Notes: a model not told the origin generated them from the sequence alone. 10,140 nucleotides of DNA from Desulfobacteraceae bacterium (GCA_030611815.1 JAUWPC010000107.1:1-10140); one strand, 5' to 3'. Counted from the first letter of the stretch, positions 1 through 6,793 are shown. Translations and numbers: made by a program.

Positions 1-1433
1 ACGCCCAAAGGTCTTAATCGGGCGACCTTGCGGGCCAGACCAGCCCCATGGACTACGTCAACAACCTGGGTTACGTCTTTATAGGCCTCTGGCATCTCCT
101 CCTTAAGAGTTCTTTTGCCTCTGGATTGAACAAAGATACCTTTATCCTCTAATTCGCGGTGTATTGCACGTCCCTTTGCTTTTTTTACGGCCTTGGTTCG
201 GCTCAGAAGGCGGCCGGCCCCATGGCAACAGGACCCAAAGCTGTGCTCCATTGCCCCTTCGGCCCCCGCCAGGATGTAGGAGTTAGTGCCCATGTCTCCG
301 GGGATCAAGACGGGTTGGCCAACAGTGCGATAAACTTCGGGAAGTAGGGGATGACCGGGTGGCAGTGCCCTGGTAGCTCCCTTTCGATGAACACAGAGCA
401 TGACCTGCTCTCCATCTATGAGGTGTTGCTCTTTCTTTGCGATATTGTGACACACATCATAAAGGAGTTTCATCCCTAACTCCTCCGGCCTTATTGAAAG
501 TGTCTTCAAGAGGGTCTCAAAGGTCAAGTGCATGAGGACCTGGCGATTTGCCCAGGCGTAATTGGCAGCACAAGCCATCCCAGCCAAGTAGCGCCGGGCC
601 AAGTCTGATTCCAAAGGGGCACAGGCTAACTGCCTGTCAGGAAGGAGAAACGATTCTTGCCCATCAGCACCGGATTTGATCATCTCCTTCAAGAAGTCAT
701 CGCAAATTTGATGACCAAAACCCCGGGAGCCTGAATGGATGAGAATAGTGACTTGGCCTTCAAACAGATTAAAATGGGAGGCTTTTTCCTTGTCATAAAT
801 CTGGTCGACAACCTGGATTTCGAGGAAATGATTTCCTGATCCAAGGGTTCCTAACTGGTTCTGCCCCCTTTTGATGGCCCGTTCGCTAAGAACTGATGGA
901 TCGGCCCCCTCCATGGTGCCACGATCTTCTGTTCTTTCCAAATCCGCGGCAGTGCCAAAGCCCATTTTGACGGCCCAGGCAGCCCCCTTAACAGCTACCT
1001 CGGTTTCTTTTGATTTAGACAGATGAACAGTCCCGGTTGACCCTACCCCGCTTGGGATGTTCTTGAACAGGGCCGAAACCATCTCTTTAATAAGGGGCCT
1101 GATTTCATCGGCCCGGAGCACGGTCGTCATAAGCCTGCATCCGCAGTTAATATCGTAACCAACTCCTCCGGGAGACACGATACCTTTATCGAGATCAAAG
1201 GCTGCAACGCCACCTATTGGAAAACCATAGCCCCAGTGAATGTCAGGCATGGCCAATGAGTGCCCAACGATACCCGGCAATGTTGCGACGTTTGCGACCT
1301 GGATGAGACTCTGATCCTCCTGGATAGATTTCATTAGATCTCTGTCTGCAAAAACAAGCCCGGGTACACGCATAGCGCCGGTCTGGGGGATCAACCATCT
1401 GTAATCATCTACTTGTTCCAATTTTATTTTCAT
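1..1433 (-). CDS. rtcB: RtcB RNA-splicing ligase, 3' end cut by window edge
   Basis: RtcB joins RNA 2',3'-cyclic-phosphate or 3'-phosphate ends to 5'-OH ends using GTP and Mn2+, in RNA repair or tRNA splicing. The minus strand reads through 477 codons from ATG at 1433 without a stop. It contains the family motifs MPDIHWGYGFPIGG (about 62-75), GGVGYDINCGCR (about 89-100), NHFLEIQ, LIHSGSRGFGHQ, PGDMGTNSY and SFGSCCHGAGR. Visible metal or catalytic residues are Asp94, Cys97, His202, His233, His329 and the guanylated His404. The sequence breaks off after ...RLRPLG, where archaeal-type RtcB proteins (about 480 aa) have only a few residues left, so the gene is nearly complete. GAGG about 8 nt before the ATG serves as Shine-Dalgarno. 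This is the long, archease-associated type rather than the roughly 408-aa E. coli type. SCCHGAGR, where STCHGAGR is usual, is a small deviation next to the catalytic His. The archease gene lies upstream on the same strand. Confidence 0.96.
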   Translation of the reverse strand, partial: MKIKLEQVDDYRWLIPQTGAMRVPGLVFADRDLMKSIQEDQSLIQVANVATLPGIVGHSLAMPDIHWGYGFPIGGVAAFDLDKGIVSPGGVGYDINCGCRLMTTVLRADEIRPLIKEMVSALFKNIPSGVGSTGTVHLSKSKETEVAVKGAAWAVKMGFGTAADLERTEDRGTMEGADPSVLSERAIKRGQNQLGTLGSGNHFLEIQVVDQIYDKEKASHFNLFEGQVTILIHSGSRGFGHQICDDFLKEMIKSGADGQESFLLPDRQLACAPLESDLARRYLAGMACAANYAWANRQVLMHLTFETLLKTLSIRPEELGMKLLYDVCHNIAKKEQHLIDGEQVMLCVHRKGATRALPPGHPLLPEVYRTVGQPVLIPGDMGTNSYILAGAEGAMEHSFGSCCHGAGRLLSRTKAVKKAKGRAIHRELEDKGIFVQSRGKRTLKEEMPEAYKDVTQVVDVVHGAGLARKVARLRPLG

Positions 1434-1459
1434 GACAAGGTCCTCAATACCCTAAACCG

Positions 1460-1492
1460 GCAAAGTGCCTAAAGTGATCTAAAGTGTCTCAA
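1460..1492. repeat. Short degenerate tandem repeat, AAAGTG units
   Basis: Three AAAGTG cores at 1462, 1471 and 1481, followed by AAATTATG at 1491, give a 9-10-bp period just upstream of the rtcB ribosome binding site (read on the minus strand as CACTTTAG-type units). It resembles the low-complexity CTAAAGTGC-type tracts common between genes of Desulfobacterota. This may be slippage debris or operator-like direct repeats; nothing here decides between them. Confidence 0.5.
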
Positions 1493-1534
1493 ATTATGAA
1501 GCCACCAACACATATTGGTTCCAAATATCAAATA

Positions 1535-1669
1535 TGATGATCTCGTAAAAATTCGCTAAGTTCGGCATTAAGATTAATGATCTTAGGCCTAACTGATTAT
1601 AATAATTCGTAATTCCTGAATCCCTCAATCCCTAAATTCATGTAAAAAGGACTTTTTACATGGGCGTCA
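1535..1669 (+). repeat. 135-bp dispersed repeat with imperfect terminal inverted repeats, copy A
   Basis: Matches 8445-8579 end to end with the same length and roughly 78% identity by eye. The left end TGATGATCTCGTAAAAATTC and the reverse complement of the right end (TGACGCCCATGTAAAAAGTC) are imperfect inverted repeats of about 20 bp. The right end contains a near-perfect hairpin, CATGTAAAAAG-GA-CTTTTTACATG, with 11-bp arms. The interior holds AATTCCTG-like 8-bp tandem units and an internal stem, TAAGAT (1569-1574) with ATCTTA (1580-1585). This is a MITE-like or structured intergenic repeat. It lies between archease and rtcB, ending 4 bp before the archease stop codon on that gene's 3' side, so in archease transcripts it would form a stem-loop right after the coding region. 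No ORF is present in it. Confidence 0.8.
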
Positions 1670-1672
1670 ATA

Positions 1673-2107
1673 CTATAAGTCAAAAATTATCGTTGCCTTC
1701 CAGCGATCGTTTTCGCTGACCACCTCGATCCGATGATATGTTACTGCCTTGATTTCGGTTAAGACTTCATGCTGTTTTGGGTTGAAGGGGACGGTTTGCA
1801 GGGTCGCATTAATATCGGTTTGGGTGATGGAACTAATTTCAGTGCAGGTTACAACCTTGCCTTCACCTTGCAAAAGATAAAGGATTTCTCCCAACCAGCG
1901 TACCATAAGATCGGCATAGTCTTCTCCGCTGACCGAAAGTTGAAGTGAGCTGGTTTTTCCGGCCGGCCGCTCTTCGATCATTATCTGCATCATCGAATGA
2001 GCGGCCTTCTCAAATAGATTTCTCAGATCTAAGCCGGTCACCATGATGCCCAAATCAGCCGTATGATCCAGAAAAGTGAAGGTTGTGCTACTTGTACTTG
2101 AATCCAT
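1673..2107 (-). CDS. Archease, RtcB activating cofactor
   Basis: Archease speeds RtcB guanylation and allows multiple turnover, acting directly on the ligase next door. The 144-aa product fits the family length (about 135-150 aa). It shows the N-terminal LDHTADLG signature (residues 13-20, with Asp18 a presumed metal ligand), the EIKAVTYHRIEV signature (about 118-129), and the C-terminal ATIIFDL, whose terminal Asp143 also belongs to the metal site. The ATG at 2107 is the only start that keeps HTAD. No good Shine-Dalgarno precedes it, and a possible -35/-10 pair places transcription start almost at the ATG. The gene is followed, after a 239-bp gap holding repeat copy A, by rtcB on the same strand, so a shared transcript is likely but not certain. 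Confidence 0.93.
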   Translation of the reverse strand: MDSSTSSTTFTFLDHTADLGIMVTGLDLRNLFEKAAHSMMQIMIEERPAGKTSSLQLSVSGEDYADLMVRWLGEILYLLQGEGKVVTCTEISSITQTDINATLQTVPFNPKQHEVLTEIKAVTYHRIEVVSENDRWKATIIFDL

Positions 2108-2113
2108 AAATAA

Positions 2114-2142
2114 ACATTAGTTTCAAACGACTGAATTGTCAA
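2114..2142 (-). promoter_or_regulatory. Candidate sigma70-type promoter for archease
   Basis: On the minus strand a perfect TTGACA (2137-2142) is followed after 17 bp by TAATGT (2114-2119), a weak -10. Transcription would begin near 2107, the archease start codon, which would make the message leaderless or nearly so and would agree with the lack of a ribosome binding site there. The weak -10 keeps confidence low. Confidence 0.3.
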
Positions 2143-2152
2143 AACTTTGTTT

Positions 2153-2158
2153 AGGAGG
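2153..2158 (+). promoter_or_regulatory. Ribosome binding site AGGAGG deciding the start at 2168
   Basis: A perfect AGGAGG lies 9 nt before ATG 2168. It selects this start over the in-frame TTG at 2147, which lies upstream of the site. Confidence 0.85.
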
Positions 2159-2167
2159 AAAAAAACT

Positions 2168-2446
2168 ATGAATTGTGCCTTCTGTGGGAACAAACTTATA
2201 ATCGGAAAGAAGGTGATGAAGAATGATGTATGCCCTCACTGTTCGAGAGATCTCAGATGCTGCAGGCAGTGCAAGTTCTACGATCTTCATGCCTATAATG
2301 ATTGCAAGGAGGTTATGGCGGATAGGGTTGTAGATAAGGAGCGCTCCAATTCTTGCGAGTATTTTGTCCCGCGAGGTTCGTCGCTGGAAAAAGCCAGCAA
2401 GGAACAGGACGCAAAAAAAGCGCTTGAAGCCCTCTTCAAGAAATAA
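2168..2446 (+). CDS. Small Cys-rich zinc-ribbon-like protein, conserved hypothetical
   Basis: A 92-aa soluble protein with no signal peptide or membrane segment. It opens with a CAFC pair (residues 3-6), then CPHC (about 22-25), then CCRQCKFYD (about 31-39), and two further Cys (in NDCKE and NSCEYF). This suggests two metal-binding knuckles, most likely Zn. The block with CKFYD, NDCKE, ADRVVDKERSN and CEYF resembles a widely conserved uncharacterised family in Desulfobacterota, recalled from pattern and not searched. The Lys/Glu-rich tail (ASKEQDAKKALEALFKK) is probably helical. The start is fixed by AGGAGG 9 nt upstream. It is transcribed divergently from archease across 60 bp, so the two may share a control region. 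The function is not known; RNA or protein binding would be guesswork. Confidence 0.85.
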   Translation: MNCAFCGNKLIIGKKVMKNDVCPHCSRDLRCCRQCKFYDLHAYNDCKEVMADRVVDKERSNSCEYFVPRGSSLEKASKEQDAKKALEALFKK

Positions 2447-2474
2447 TCATACCCACGGGAATCCTTCCTTTCTC

Positions 2475-2666
2475 TACCCTAACGTTGCATAAAGTTTGAG
2501 TTCAAAACGCTTTAGATTAGGTCAGCAAGGGACGTTGGGCCGTTTTCAAGGATGAAAGCGTATTGAACATACGGTGAGGTCTTGAAAATGGACCAGCGTT
2601 TATTGATGGCCTGATATAGAGCGAGCGTAGCGTTTTTGGACCGAAGGCTTATGCAACGTTAGGGTA
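2475..2666. repeat. 192-bp fold-back (palindromic) element, MITE-like
   Basis: The ends are perfect 18-bp inverted repeats: TACCCTAACGTTGCATAA (2475-2492) against its reverse complement (2649-2666). If the outermost TA is a target duplication, as for IS630/Tc1-mariner elements, the true TIR is CCCTAACGTTGCATAA. Inner arms also pair: AAAACGCT (2504-2511) with AGCGTTTT (2629-2636), and 2531-2550 with 2581-2600 (17 of 20, including TTTTCAAG/CTTGAAAA). The tip is CGTAT-TGAAC-ATACG (2559-2573). Almost the whole element can therefore fold into one long hairpin. It has no ORF and lies between the Cys-rich gene and the HEAT/HD-GYP pair. Confidence 0.8.
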
Positions 2667-2681
2667 AATTGTGCACTTTTT

Positions 2682-2701
2682 GACTTTTTACGAGAGCATC
2701 A
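2682..2701 (-). repeat. Solitary left end of the 135-bp repeat
   Basis: Read on the minus strand this is TGATGCTCTCGTAAAAAGTC, matching the left end of the two full copies (TGATGGTCTCGTAAAAAGTC at 8445) with 19 of 20 identities. Homology stops after it, so only one end is present, 15 bp from the 192-bp element. It is probably a relic. The rest of 2447-2829 shows no gene, terminator or convincing promoter. Confidence 0.6.
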
Positions 2702-2829
2702 ATATTGGTTTTCAGACAATTAATTTCGTAAGAAAATAATCTAATGGCCGATGTTAAAACCAACGCCGAAAAATATGTTTAGGGCTCGTCCCCGTTAATG
2801 GATGACCCCATTACTATAAAGAGGACCAC

Positions 2830-4545
2830 GTGACAGAAATATCCATGGAAAAGGGGTTGTCAACCGCATATAACGACCCCACAGATGAAGCGTTCCAGCT
2901 TGCCAGGGATCTGATTGCCTTTTTTATCATTGCCATGAAGAACTATGCCCTTTACCCCGAGGACAATGAGGTTTCGCAGCAGTCTGTGGAGAACGTCGTC
3001 ACCCGCCTGAATGAGTTTATCAAGAAATATGGCGACTTCAGATTCGACGTAAAGAGGGATCGGTTACTCTTCCGAGATCAGATCATACACCAAGGGACTC
3101 CTCACGTGGGGAATATCGCTTTCATTCTTTTTCGTGACGGGATTCAGTGGTTTGAGTTTCAGAAGGGGGTCGAATTACCAGAGGTTGCAGGCTTTCTTAG
3201 GTTGCTGAACCAATTTAGAGAGACGGTTGAAGAATCAGATGGAGATCTGGTAACGGCCCTATGGGAGGCCCAGTTCCCTCACCTGTGCTACGAGGCCACT
3301 GACGTATTCTTGGACGATGAAACATTGGTGGATTTCTTTCTTCTGCGTGTGACAGACGAAGACCACCGCGGCAGGGCTCAGGAGGCGGATCAAGAAACTT
3401 CACAGGCCATTGCCTACCCGGACACGTATACTGCAACGTGGGAACTGACCCCCGAAGAGATAAATAAACTCGGGCAAATGGTCCTGGAGGATGAAAACCT
3501 TGACAACATTGAGGAAAACCTGGACGTCATAATGGTTATTCTCAGGGAACACGTTGAAGAGGACGACCTTGAAGATGTTCTTAAATTCGTCCTGGCAGAG
3601 TTCCGGGACGCCCTTTCGAGGGTGGAGTTCCAAGTGGGGCGAAAGCTGCTTGAAGAAGTACATGAAATCCGTGAGTCCTGCAAAACGAACAGGGCCTGGG
3701 CCATCCCCATGTTAGATCATTTCTTTAAGGAGGCCTCCGGGTATCAGGTCTTGAATGTCCTTCAGGAAGTTTGGCCTGTTTTGGAAATCCTTGGCTCCCA
3801 CAGGCTCTTGCTCCGCCAGGTGTTGCTTCTCCTCTCACCGGAAGCGGTTCTGGCCATTGGGCCCATGTCCCTTGAGGTCTCTTCCCCTCGCACCCAACGT
3901 GACCTCATGGAATTGATCGGATCTTTAGCCGGCAGAGATATTGCTCCCTTGGAGCGTCTCTTGAATCACCCCAACAAAAACCTCGTCCAAAGGATGGTGC
4001 CCGTATTGAAAGACCTCGAGGGTGACAGGCCTTCCGAGCTACTTCTCATGTTAGCCCGCAATTCCTCTGAGCAAATAAGGAAGACCGCACTTGACACTTT
4101 AATGGCCCGGGATCGTCAGCTCCTCCAAGAAATCTTTCCCCTTATCGATGATGACAGCGATCATATCCGGAGGCTCATCCTCCAGCATATAGGAGAAGAC
4201 AGAAACGAGTTTGTCGAGGGCCTTGTATTGGATTACCTTGAACAGCGGAAGTTTCAACGACATGACAACCAGCACCTCTTGGCCTGTTACAGGGCCCTGG
4301 GCAGTTGCGGTTCTGCCCGTTCAATCCCATTCCTGCGCAGGTCCTTACTAAATGGCGGCTGGATTCTCGGTTTCAGTAAATCAGCGCACCGGCAAGGCGC
4401 AGCCATTGCCCTGATGGCATTGGAATTGGATGAGGCACAAAACCTCCTTGATAAGGCATCCCGAAGCCTCTTTCCCGGTGTACGGATCGCCTATAGGAAG
4501 GCCATGGAATCCAGCAGTAAAAAAATGGGAGCCCATATACTTTGA
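2830..4545 (+). CDS. HEAT-repeat protein with N-terminal domain shared with the downstream HD-GYP protein
   Basis: A 571-aa cytoplasmic protein with no signal or membrane segment. Residues about 20-130 form an alpha/beta-looking region: an N-terminal helical stretch with KNYALYPEDNE, then FDVKRDRLLFRDQ and a segment ending FLRLLNQ. This parallels residues 14-121 of the downstream HD-GYP protein. Residues about 155-300 are acidic and helical (LEDENLDNIEENLD, REHVEEDDLEDVL). Residues about 350-560 are tandem helix pairs of HEAT/Armadillo character, with recurring patterns such as PLERLLNHPNKNLVQRMVPVL and IFPLIDDDSDHIRRLILQHI. The GTG start is chosen because AAAGAGG lies 5 nt upstream; the next in-frame ATG at 2845 has no such site. 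Its stop overlaps the next gene's start (TTGA). It is likely a scaffold or regulator working with the HD-GYP enzyme; that role is inference. Confidence 0.85.
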   Translation: MTEISMEKGLSTAYNDPTDEAFQLARDLIAFFIIAMKNYALYPEDNEVSQQSVENVVTRLNEFIKKYGDFRFDVKRDRLLFRDQIIHQGTPHVGNIAFILFRDGIQWFEFQKGVELPEVAGFLRLLNQFRETVEESDGDLVTALWEAQFPHLCYEATDVFLDDETLVDFFLLRVTDEDHRGRAQEADQETSQAIAYPDTYTATWELTPEEINKLGQMVLEDENLDNIEENLDVIMVILREHVEEDDLEDVLKFVLAEFRDALSRVEFQVGRKLLEEVHEIRESCKTNRAWAIPMLDHFFKEASGYQVLNVLQEVWPVLEILGSHRLLLRQVLLLLSPEAVLAIGPMSLEVSSPRTQRDLMELIGSLAGRDIAPLERLLNHPNKNLVQRMVPVLKDLEGDRPSELLLMLARNSSEQIRKTALDTLMARDRQLLQEIFPLIDDDSDHIRRLILQHIGEDRNEFVEGLVLDYLEQRKFQRHDNQHLLACYRALGSCGSARSIPFLRRSLLNGGWILGFSKSAHRQGAAIALMALELDEAQNLLDKASRSLFPGVRIAYRKAMESSSKKMGAHIL

Positions 4546-5969
4546 CCACAGATTCCCAAGAACGGCCTGACCAGCCGGATGAAATCTTTCTCAGGACCTT
4601 TTACTGGCTGCTTCAGACGGTAAAGATCCATCAGGATAACAATAAGGTCTTGCAGGAGAGCGCCAGGGAATTCATAAACTCAGTAGTTCAGTCCTGTGTC
4701 GATGACCCCCATATAACACTTGAGATCTTCAGAGGCAGGTTTTACCTGAGAGAGAAAAAGCTTATCTACCGGATTGTGAGCTTTGACCTTGTCCATGGAA
4801 TGCTCCAGTTTTTCGAGAGCCGAGGGCTCCAGGGACTCCGCTTGTCTATTACCGTGGGTGACGCCCCCATTGAGCAGGTGTTGGCATTCGCACGTATCCT
4901 GAACCATGCCGGACGCCAGGAGAATCCCTTGGCATGGATTGCCCAGCGGTTGGAGGGTGATGCCTTTTCCTGGGTGGAGATAGTCCATAACCAGGAGGAG
5001 TTGCCTGAAGAAGAGCTCGAACTCAGAGAAAGGGCAAAAAGGGCCTATTTTTACTCCTTGGCTGCTGTAAAGGACGTGGGCAAAAAGATATTCTCCAAGC
5101 GTCCTGTGGGCATCCGCAAGACCAAACGGCTGGTTCAAAAGCTGGTGGACATTCTATCCGAGGATGAATCATTGCTGCTGAGCATGAGTACCATCCGCGA
5201 CTTTGATGACTATACGTATACTCATTCGGTAAATGTGGCAGTACTCTCCCTGTGTTTGGGAAAACGCATAGGGCTTTCGCGGACAGCCATGGAGAGGTTA
5301 GGGATTTGTGGACTCTTTCACGATCTTGGAAAGACAGCGATATCCCGTGAGATCTTATTCAAGCCCGAGCGATTAACCAACCAGGAGTTTGAAGAAATTG
5401 AAAGGCACCCGGTGAAAAGCGTAATCGACATCGTTAAATTACGCACCGATGGAGATCTCAAGGCCAAGATTATCCCACCCATATTCGAGCACCATTTGAA
5501 GTACGATCTCTCCGGCTATCCCCGGTACCATAGAGAGAAACCCCAAGGCCTGTTTGGCCGAATTCTTAGCATCGCTGACGTATTCGACGCAATGACATCC
5601 TCGAGGGTTTATCGCCCAGTACCCTTCAGTCCGGACCGGGCTCTGGGTATGATGACGGAGGGCGCGGGAAAGGACTTTGATCCAATCCTCTTAAAGGTCT
5701 TTTTCAATATGCTCGGGGTTTTCCCGGTGGGCACACTCCTGGAACTCGACACTGGGGAGATAGGCCTGGCCATGGAGACCCCCGAAGAAGCCATGCAGGA
5801 CCGCCCCATGGTTTTGATCCTGGTTTCCGATGGGAAAGACGGGTTTAGAAAAGGAAAACCAGTGAACCTGGCAGAGAGGGATACCCACACCGGACTATTT
5901 AGGAGAAATATCGTCAAGAGCCGCCATCCTGAGAGCTATGGAATCCAGCCTGCCGAGTTTCTCCTCTGA
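4542..5969 (+). CDS. HD-GYP domain phosphohydrolase (putative c-di-GMP phosphodiesterase)
   Basis: A 475-aa protein with an N-terminal region about 14-121 resembling that of the upstream HEAT protein, a helical linker (about 155-215), an HD-GYP domain (about 218-395) and the C-terminal tail common in such proteins (VGTLLELDTGEIG..., ending YGIQPAEFLL). HD-GYP enzymes hydrolyse cyclic-di-GMP to pGpG or GMP at a di- or tri-metal site. Visible ligands are His228 (THSVNV), His260-Asp261 with Lys264 (HDLGK), His289 (ERHP), His317-His318 and Asp346 (ADVFDA). GYP is present (SGYP, 324-327), but the usual HHExxDGxGYP reads HHLKYDLSGYP, with Leu replacing Glu and the first Gly. The TTG start at 4542 overlaps the upstream stop (TTGA), with GGGAG about 10 nt upstream, indicating translational coupling. 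No membrane or receiver domain is seen, so the N-terminal domain is the probable sensor or partner interface. Confidence 0.93.
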   Translation: MTTDSQERPDQPDEIFLRTFYWLLQTVKIHQDNNKVLQESAREFINSVVQSCVDDPHITLEIFRGRFYLREKKLIYRIVSFDLVHGMLQFFESRGLQGLRLSITVGDAPIEQVLAFARILNHAGRQENPLAWIAQRLEGDAFSWVEIVHNQEELPEEELELRERAKRAYFYSLAAVKDVGKKIFSKRPVGIRKTKRLVQKLVDILSEDESLLLSMSTIRDFDDYTYTHSVNVAVLSLCLGKRIGLSRTAMERLGICGLFHDLGKTAISREILFKPERLTNQEFEEIERHPVKSVIDIVKLRTDGDLKAKIIPPIFEHHLKYDLSGYPRYHREKPQGLFGRILSIADVFDAMTSSRVYRPVPFSPDRALGMMTEGAGKDFDPILLKVFFNMLGVFPVGTLLELDTGEIGLAMETPEEAMQDRPMVLILVSDGKDGFRKGKPVNLAERDTHTGLFRRNIVKSRHPESYGIQPAEFLL

Positions 5970-6046
5970 CACGAAGACTCGGAATAGACGCCCCGGTTTT
6001 CCCTGGCGCCGGCAGCGCCCACGCCTTTGACCGCTTTTTCATCAAT

Positions 6047-6088
6047 AAAAACCCCGTTACTCTGAAGAGATGGAGAGCGGGGTTTTTT
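6047..6088 (+). terminator. Rho-independent terminator after the HEAT/HD-GYP pair
   Basis: AAAAACCCCG (6047-6056) pairs with CGGGGTTTTT (6078-6087), followed by a further T. The loop contains a secondary CTCT/AGAG stem. The A-tract on the left arm means it could also stop transcription from the other side. The rest of 5970-6319 holds no gene or repeat that I can support. Confidence 0.88.
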
Positions 6089-6319
6089 GTATTCCAGGGT
6101 CTGGGAAAAGCGTACAGTCAAGGATATGGGAACAGGATCAGGGAATAAATCAAGGCAGCTAAAAATTGAAAATAAAGTTAGCAAAATACATAGAATCAGG
6201 TAGTTAGAAGAGTTGCTTACTTAATGATGGACGTCCCGCAAACCCATTTTTTTGAACATCCTTTCCAGAATTAGCTGACGCGTACCGGTCAAGAGCTTCG
6301 TTACAATAGTTGGACGAGC

Positions 6320-6634
6320 ATGCCTGGAATGTCTGTTCTTCCGATGGCGGACACCGAGCGTGATTTCAAACGATTCTATAAAGAGATGAAAAACCGTGGA
6401 ATTAATGCAGAATGTAGAGTTATATGTGATAAAAACCTATTGGGGAAAATTCATGCAAGATGGATCCTTGGCAAGAATCTATGCTATAATATACCGCCTG
6501 TGAATTCCATATATAAAGGGCAGTTTGACGAATTTAAACAAACAAATAACATTCCTCCATTTGACACTTGGTGGGCACAAGCTTTTGATATCGTCGGCGA
6601 TTGGTCAAAAATAGAACCAGCAATTAAAAAGTGA
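6320..6634 (+). CDS. Short ORF resembling the C-terminal part of a PLD-like protein, possibly a gene remnant
   Basis: The 104-aa reading frame has a distinctive core: GINAECRVI, then KIHARWILG, then CYNIPPVNSIYKGQFDEF and PPFDTWWAQAFDIV with a terminal DWSKI. The order 'E-x-R-V-I ... H-x-R-W-I ... NIPPVNSIYKGQ ... WW' resembles the C-terminal section of phospholipase-D-like proteins of unknown function, where the His begins a degenerate HKD-like motif. This is from memory, without a search. The frame continues upstream of ATG 6320 as RTGQELRYNSWTS to an in-frame TAG at 6272, and the ATG has only a weak GGACGAG before it. Both facts suggest a 5'-truncated gene. Base use is visibly more AT-rich than the neighbours. 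It lies between a terminator and a dead transposase, fitting an accessory, decaying segment. Whether it is expressed is unclear. Confidence 0.45.
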   Translation: MPGMSVLPMADTERDFKRFYKEMKNRGINAECRVICDKNLLGKIHARWILGKNLCYNIPPVNSIYKGQFDEFKQTNNIPPFDTWWAQAFDIVGDWSKIEPAIKK

Positions 6635-6697
6635 ACAATTGGTGTCACAGCTTGATTAGGGTACTAACCTGACATATTCCCGTACCGATAATATATA

Positions 6698-6711
6698 GAG
6701 ATAGCTATCTC
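6698..6711. repeat. 14-bp perfect palindrome
   Basis: GAGATAGCTATCTC is self-complementary with no spacer, just ahead of the transposase remnant. It could be an operator or an element end. It is too short to assign. Confidence 0.4.
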
Positions 6712-6793
6712 GAGATCATGTAGAAGAAAGTTCAGGGAGGTGCTATATCGTGTTCTTTCGAGAGGGAATGAACAGGCAAAATATATATCACGA

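Noticed and set aside
159..347. 62-aa plus-strand reading frame
   Set aside because: It lies entirely opposite the well-supported rtcB and has no ribosome binding site.
1535..1669. CRISPR or classic intrinsic terminator at the CATGTAAAAAG hairpin
   Set aside because: There is no repeat-spacer periodicity. The hairpin is AT-rich and is shared with an unrelated locus at 8445, so it belongs to the dispersed repeat, though it may still affect 3' ends.
2475..2666. Integron attC site (CTAAC...GTTAG ends, strong fold-back)
   Set aside because: Longer than usual attC sites, the outer bases do not fit RYYYAAC/GTTRRRY (C and G at the ends), the arms are perfectly paired without the expected extrahelical bases, and there is no cassette or integrase nearby. 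A TA-flanked MITE fits better.
2760..2829. Riboswitch or -35/-10 promoter before the HEAT gene
   Set aside because: A TATAAA is present near 2815 but lacks a matching -35 box, and no conserved riboswitch fold could be recognised by eye.
4680..5138. 152-aa minus-strand reading frame opposite the HD-GYP gene
   Set aside because: Opposite-strand shadow of a strongly supported gene; no family resemblance.
5936..6184. 82-aa minus-strand reading frame
   Set aside because: It runs through the terminator and over the end of the HD-GYP gene, with low-complexity composition and no recognisable motif.
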